The position numbers and the translations under genes were made by a program. From contig JBBRNY010000002.1 of NCBI GenBank assembly GCA_038229915.1, forward strand, positions 1-64,000: DNA of 64,000 bases. Reading direction: 5' to 3'. Position 1 is the first letter of the stretch. The number at the start of each line of letters is the position of its first letter. Under the pieces are notes generated by a model. It made no database searches and was not told the DNA's origin. It was given only the letters and a program-made list of their open reading frames with translations. This stretch comes from JAFDZW01 sp038229915 (lineage in GTDB: Bacteria > Bacteroidota > Ignavibacteria > Palsa-1295). Shown here one piece after another: positions 60,154 to 64,000 of the stretch.

Positions 60154-62130
60154 ATGAAACAAAAAATAAGCATTCATATTTGTCTATTGCTTTTGGCAAT
60201 GGCCTTATTTTCGACAGCACCGAAAGCACAGATGTTTGGGAGCCCATACCCAACTACTCCACCGACGCCAACAGCTGTATCGATTCCTACTGGGTCGATT
60301 AACGGTTGGGCCGCAGTCACCTGTTTTTCTGGATTTCTATCATTAGGGAGCTCCACCATTACTGATGGGTTTGTTTTTGGGCTTATTAATTTGCATGGAC
60401 CAGCCCCTGCATTTGGTACAAATTGGGCTGCGCCAATGTACCATGGCCCAGCAAGCAGTCCATGGACAGCTAGTACGATGGGTCAAGTTTTCGGTATAGC
60501 AATCGACAATCAGAAGAATGTCTATTTGGCTGCGACTTCGTCCTATATTTCAAACGTTTACCTAAAACAAGCCAACCCTATCTATAATAATCTCGTTACA
60601 GCATTCAACGCACAATCTCTTGCGTTTGGACCTGCCGGTTCAGGCGGAATTTATAAGATAGATAAAAATTCCGGTGTAGTTACTACGCTTATTTCAACAG
60701 TACCCAACACTATCGCTCCTTCTGCAGTCCTTAATACAAGTACTCTTCCGAACGGAAATGGCACTTCTGTGAGACCTGGCTTGGGAAATCTAACATACGA
60801 TGGCACTCATAACTTCCTATTTGTGACGAATATGGAAGACGGAGTAATCTATAGGATAAATTTGAATCCGACTACACCAATCGTTGACGCCTTTTATGAT
60901 CCGCAAGCACCAGCCAACCCGTTTCCGTTTTGCCAAAATCCTGCAATGCCACCTGCTAATACTTCACTTGGCTTTGCACCTCTCGGCAAGCGTCTTTGGG
61001 GTATTGGATACAACGCAAAGGATAATCGACTCTACTACGCAGTTTGGATGGAGGATGTTGGCTCTTTTGCAGGTAGTACGAGCAATATTATTCGCTCGAT
61101 CGGCCTCACCCCATCAGGAAATTTTAAACCATCTTCGGATGACAAACCTGAGATTCTGATGCCAATATACCGCACAGATGACCTCGCTCCTTCCCACCAA
61201 ACGGATTCGTTTTCTTGCCCCGTTTCCGATATTGAATTTTCTACAACAGGAGATATGCTTGTTGGTGAGTGCTCCATCTTTGACAACACCAATCGTACGG
61301 CGCATTACTCAAGAGTATTCAAATTTACTGGTGCCTCGACTTCGTGGAGTAGACAACAAATATTTGTTGGCAGTGCCATTGGTATTGGTTCTCAGTTCCC
61401 TACTAATGCTGGCGCCATCGGGGTTCCCTATTTGCCACTGCAGACGAACGGGCTTTCAATTTCTAATTCATCGGGAGGAGTTGACTTTGGTTATCGTGGA
61501 TATGACACGACGAGCCGACAACCTCTAAATTGTGATTCCACTCTCGCAATGAATGGAGATATTCTCGCCAATCCATCACCGTTTGGATATATTTACGGGT
61601 TACAGTTAACTCCCTCTGTTGGTAATATCGATATTCCGAACAACGTCCAGTCCACCGGACTCTTCGTTGATTTCAATGGCGTGGGTGGGACTCAAGACAA
61701 GTTTATTGTTGCAGACGTTGACATCTTCCGTGACTCTTGCGGCAAGACGGCTGCTACACCAAACTGCCCCCCTATGGTAAGTCTCATTGCGAAGGATACT
61801 AATGGTAAGTGCTGTTGGACTATCATGTTTGATAATACAAGCCCAAATACTTATACTAACTTACAGGCACATTTAGCAACTTCAGGGGCTACTTTTGCAA
61901 CCATCACAAGTGGTACAGGATGGAGTACTGCTGAGCTTACACCGCAGAGTATTATTCAAACGCCGACTACTGGGCCATTCTTTCCGGTTGGCAATTTGAA
62001 TTTGGGTTACTTCTGTCTCAATTTGCTGCCAGGAACTTCGACACCTCCACAGCTTGCGCCTCAACTGGTTGGCTACCGGTCTCAGGGGAGATCGATAATC
62101 CACCGGCATCAGTCGCTGGGCTTCCGTTGA
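60154..62130 (+). CDS. T9SS propeller protein, N-terminal part (gene probably broken by a -1 frameshift)
   Basis: 658 residues. Signal peptide MKQKISIHICLLLLAMALFSTAPKAQ, then a propeller-like region (about 100-560) with FGIAIDNQKNVYLAATS, GIYKIDKNSGVVTTLIS, LTYDGTHNFLFVTNMEDGVIYRINLNP and WGIGYNAKDNRLYYAVWMED, typical of NHL/SMP-30-like propellers. A Cys-containing domain follows (about 555 on, CGKTAATPNCPP, KDTNGKCCWTIMFDN). The last 20 residues (VGYRSQGRSIIHRHQSLGFR) do not look like this domain. The other frame reads TGWLPVSGEIDNPPASVAGLPL into the next ORF. Most likely one gene with 62130-63491. Confidence 0.8.
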   Translation: MKQKISIHICLLLLAMALFSTAPKAQMFGSPYPTTPPTPTAVSIPTGSINGWAAVTCFSGFLSLGSSTITDGFVFGLINLHGPAPAFGTNWAAPMYHGPASSPWTASTMGQVFGIAIDNQKNVYLAATSSYISNVYLKQANPIYNNLVTAFNAQSLAFGPAGSGGIYKIDKNSGVVTTLISTVPNTIAPSAVLNTSTLPNGNGTSVRPGLGNLTYDGTHNFLFVTNMEDGVIYRINLNPTTPIVDAFYDPQAPANPFPFCQNPAMPPANTSLGFAPLGKRLWGIGYNAKDNRLYYAVWMEDVGSFAGSTSNIIRSIGLTPSGNFKPSSDDKPEILMPIYRTDDLAPSHQTDSFSCPVSDIEFSTTGDMLVGECSIFDNTNRTAHYSRVFKFTGASTSWSRQQIFVGSAIGIGSQFPTNAGAIGVPYLPLQTNGLSISNSSGGVDFGYRGYDTTSRQPLNCDSTLAMNGDILANPSPFGYIYGLQLTPSVGNIDIPNNVQSTGLFVDFNGVGGTQDKFIVADVDIFRDSCGKTAATPNCPPMVSLIAKDTNGKCCWTIMFDNTSPNTYTNLQAHLATSGATFATITSGTGWSTAELTPQSIIQTPTTGPFFPVGNLNLGYFCLNLLPGTSTPPQLAPQLVGYRSQGRSIIHRHQSLGFR

Positions 62131-63491
62131 TGCCTTACCCACAGCCGTTCGCATCTACGCCACCAGCTCCGTTCCGTGATGTATCATGGGGTACGGTAAT
62201 TGGTGGGGTGCCATTCAATAATGTGCCGCTGTCACTTCAATTGAAATTCCCAGCTCAGCAGGGTACATCCCCAGGGTGTGAAGACAGCCTTCGATTCTGT
62301 GTGCGCTATACCTATACAGATGTAAACTGTCGTACCTGCGACACGGTGGTCTGTTACCAGGTGAAGCGTACTCCACCATGGTGGTATAATACTAGCACTG
62401 GCAATAGTGGACCCGCTGTGCATGTTGGACATATCACAATGTTGAGCAAGACTGCAGGCACGCTTGTTGTTGAAGTTCCGAAACTTCGTCCTGATATGGC
62501 GTCAGAAGATGGAATACGATTAACCCACATCTCTTTGAGCGCTCGTGGTGGTACTCGACTCACTCAATTTGACGGCGTCAAGACCAGCGACTTTGTAGGA
62601 GCAAAATCTCTTGCGCTTGGGAATGGACAAACCGCTTCGATCCCATTGGTGTACGATAACTTTGGCGATATGCAAAAGTTTAACAATTTCATACAATATG
62701 AGTATGTGCTCTTAAATGACCCGAATGTGACGCTTTACGGCGAAGATGAACTCGTTGCAATCGTACCGGGTGGTCGCTCGAAAGGTGATGTTTTTGCGAA
62801 GGATGACTCAAGCGTCAAGCCGACCAACGTCAGAACATACGCACTCTATTTCGGGGTGAAAAATGTCGATCAGAAACCAGTGCGCACTGTGACGCTATCG
62901 GTCAAAGATGGCAATCGCATTCTTGCGACAGGGCCATTCGAAGATAGTGTTTCGGTTACTTATGATGTCATGAACGGCATAGTCGATGGCAAACCGCATC
63001 TCTTCGCGCAAGAATCGCGCTGGGCATCGGATGCACCTGAATGCGTTGTGCCACATGGCTCAATTGTGCGGCCGTTCTACTTAACTGTTTCTGGTTCGGT
63101 AGGGAAGTCAACGACGGTGAATTTCGTGACAATGGACGAACAGGGTGTAATTCTCACCAGTGACTCGGTTGTACTTTCGGATCCATTGTCGATCGTTCGT
63201 AAGACTGATCCTTCGGGTTCTGGTCCTACGGGATATTTATATCCACCGTACCCAAATCCGACGGCTACTTCAACGACGCTTCAATTCCGTCTTGATGCGA
63301 GCGAACATACCACGCTATCGTTATTTGATTTGCTCGGTAACGAAGTTGTACATATTATTGGTGGCGACTATATGTCAAGCGGCGAACATGTCGTTCAAAT
63401 AGCTACAGATCAACTCCCGTCTGGTGTGTACACGATTCGTTTACAAACCGTCTCGGGCACACAGTCGCAAAAGCTACAGATCATTCACTAA
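62130..63491 (+). CDS. T9SS propeller protein, C-terminal part with sorting domain
   Basis: 453 residues from ATG 62130 (the preceding TTG at 62127 is also in frame), without its own signal peptide. The frame is open upstream to at least 62043 with protein-like sequence. It continues the Cys-rich domain (PGCEDSLRFCVRYTYTDVNCRTCDTVVCYQVKR), then an Ig-like beta region (about 90-350), and ends in a type A sorting domain (YPPYPNPTATSTTLQFRL, SLFDLLGNEVVHII, LPSGVYTIRLQTVSGTQSQKLQIIH). The TGATG overlap with the upstream ORF allows coupled translation, but secretion would require fusion to the upstream signal peptide. Followed by a strong terminator. Confidence 0.8.
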   Translation: MPYPQPFASTPPAPFRDVSWGTVIGGVPFNNVPLSLQLKFPAQQGTSPGCEDSLRFCVRYTYTDVNCRTCDTVVCYQVKRTPPWWYNTSTGNSGPAVHVGHITMLSKTAGTLVVEVPKLRPDMASEDGIRLTHISLSARGGTRLTQFDGVKTSDFVGAKSLALGNGQTASIPLVYDNFGDMQKFNNFIQYEYVLLNDPNVTLYGEDELVAIVPGGRSKGDVFAKDDSSVKPTNVRTYALYFGVKNVDQKPVRTVTLSVKDGNRILATGPFEDSVSVTYDVMNGIVDGKPHLFAQESRWASDAPECVVPHGSIVRPFYLTVSGSVGKSTTVNFVTMDEQGVILTSDSVVLSDPLSIVRKTDPSGSGPTGYLYPPYPNPTATSTTLQFRLDASEHTTLSLFDLLGNEVVHIIGGDYMSSGEHVVQIATDQLPSGVYTIRLQTVSGTQSQKLQIIH

Positions 63492-63510
63492 GAAGTGATT
63501 TACATAAACC

Positions 63511-63550
63511 AAACAGCCCGCTATCAGATAATGATAGCGGGCTGTTTTAA
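63511..63550. terminator. Strong terminator after the split T9SS gene
   Basis: Perfect 16 bp stem AAACAGCCCGCTATCA/TGATAGCGGGCTGTTT with a five-base loop and T tail. The 5' A-run could let it act on the opposite strand as well. Confidence 0.94.
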
Positions 63551-63762
63551 TTATTTCTAGAAAATTGTTATGAATTATTGATATGAAGTTTCATCAAACG
63601 GTATATTTTATTCCAAAAGGATTTTGTGGTAAGTATTGATTCTATCAGTTCTCGCTGTTCTTTTTGTGTTTAAATAGCGTGATTTGGCGCAGAACGACTT
63701 ACGCCACGATATAGCAACTTTGACGTAAGAAAAGCCTATATTTGCCATATCACGCATATTTG

Positions 63763-64000
63763 TCAGCGCATCAATACCAACGATTGTTTCTTGAGTTGGC
63801 CGTTGATGTGGATTAGGCAATGGTAGACACCATTGGGCAGATTTGAGGTGTTGCGCCAAGTAACACTATGCTCGCCAACATCTATGTTGCCTGAAAATAA
63901 ATGCGCAACTTCATTCCCAAGCAAATTCACGATCACAACATCCGCAAATCCTGTTGCATCTGATGAGAAAGTAATAGTAGTGGAGCCCGAAAGAGGATTC
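63763..64000 (-). CDS. T9SS type A sorting domain, 3' end of a minus-strand cargo gene running out of the window
   Basis: Open for 78 codons from the window edge to TGA at 63765-63763. Visible sequence NPLSGSTTITFSSDATG, VVIVNLLGNEVAHLFSG, NIDVGEHSVTWRNTSNLPNGVYHCLIHINGQ and LKKQSLVLMR is a complete C-terminal sorting domain with the usual LLGNEV and LPNGVY patterns. The start and the rest of the protein are outside the window. Its final 51 bases have an orphan copy at 60021-60071. Confidence 0.85.
   Translation of the reverse strand, partial: NPLSGSTTITFSSDATGFADVVIVNLLGNEVAHLFSGNIDVGEHSVTWRNTSNLPNGVYHCLIHINGQLKKQSLVLMR

Noticed and set aside
62130..62132. ATG in a TGATG overlap as the true start of an independent second T9SS gene
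   Set aside because: Not preferred, because the downstream ORF has no export signal and coherent protein sequence continues upstream of this ATG in the same frame; kept as an annotation boundary only.

Overview
The window reads as a chromosomal segment from the Bacteroidota/Chlorobiota (FCB) lineage, most like the Ignavibacteria/Kapaibacteria side. This is inferred from gene content. A type IX secretion system (T9SS) is implied by the SprA-like translocon, a PorV/PorQ-family protein, and at least six proteins ending in T9SS-type C-terminal sorting domains. TonB-dependent receptors with carboxypeptidase-regulatory-like N-terminal domains are frequent. Several upstream regions carry the Bacteroidota-type -7 element TAnnTTTG, and strong Shine-Dalgarno sites are rare.

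Layout. 1-3432: C-terminal half of SprA. 3495-7934: two small genes, an HI0933-family flavoprotein, an FAH-family enzyme, a GT2 glycosyltransferase and a PAP2 phosphatase. 8116-10242: PpiD/SurA-like foldase, then a 0.6 kb repeat region. 10853-14130: a lipoprotein, tRNA-Gln, prs, rplY/ctc and pth. 14303-16519: membrane pyrophosphatase with the K+-independent signature. 16615-19202 (minus): TonB receptor with a Cys/His-rich secreted protein. 19404-20784: rpsF-ssb-rplI with rpsR absent. 20902-21404: a RelE/ParE-type toxin-antitoxin pair. 21497-22078: ysxC/engB.

22215-34000: mainly exported proteins, namely a BNR-repeat T9SS cargo, a TonB receptor, a 1262-residue exported protein, a PorV/PorQ-like barrel and a GWxTD protein. 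34008-35797: lipid A-type acyltransferase and GT9 heptosyltransferase, translationally coupled. 36005-38857: a tightly overlapping four-gene operon with two tiny genes, an Nramp-UspA fusion and a PduO-type cobalamin adenosyltransferase. 38861-45394: a minus-strand barrel protein, an ABC exporter pair, and a WD40 T9SS protein with a small gene behind it. 45608-50767: tRNA-Ser, a TPR protein and a 1450-residue subtilisin-like T9SS protease. 50891-58075: lipoprotein, TonB receptor, TatD-barrel fusion, Rel (p)ppGpp enzyme and RuvX, all on the plus strand. 58491-64000: a T9SS beta-lactamase-fold hydrolase, a T9SS propeller gene apparently split by a frameshift, and the 3' end of another T9SS gene on the minus strand.

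Most notable points: (i) a TatD nuclease frame that runs without a stop into an outer-membrane barrel protein whose signal peptide is buried mid-ORF; (ii) a dispersed element family with GTCATYCTGAG inverted ends, including a 29/30 bp palindrome; (iii) the loss of rpsR from the rpsF operon; (iv) the compact metal-transport/adenosyltransferase operon with two unknown small proteins; (v) a frameshifted T9SS gene flanked by a 51 bp duplicated sorting-domain tail. No CRISPR array, rRNA gene, prophage or recognisable transposase gene was seen.
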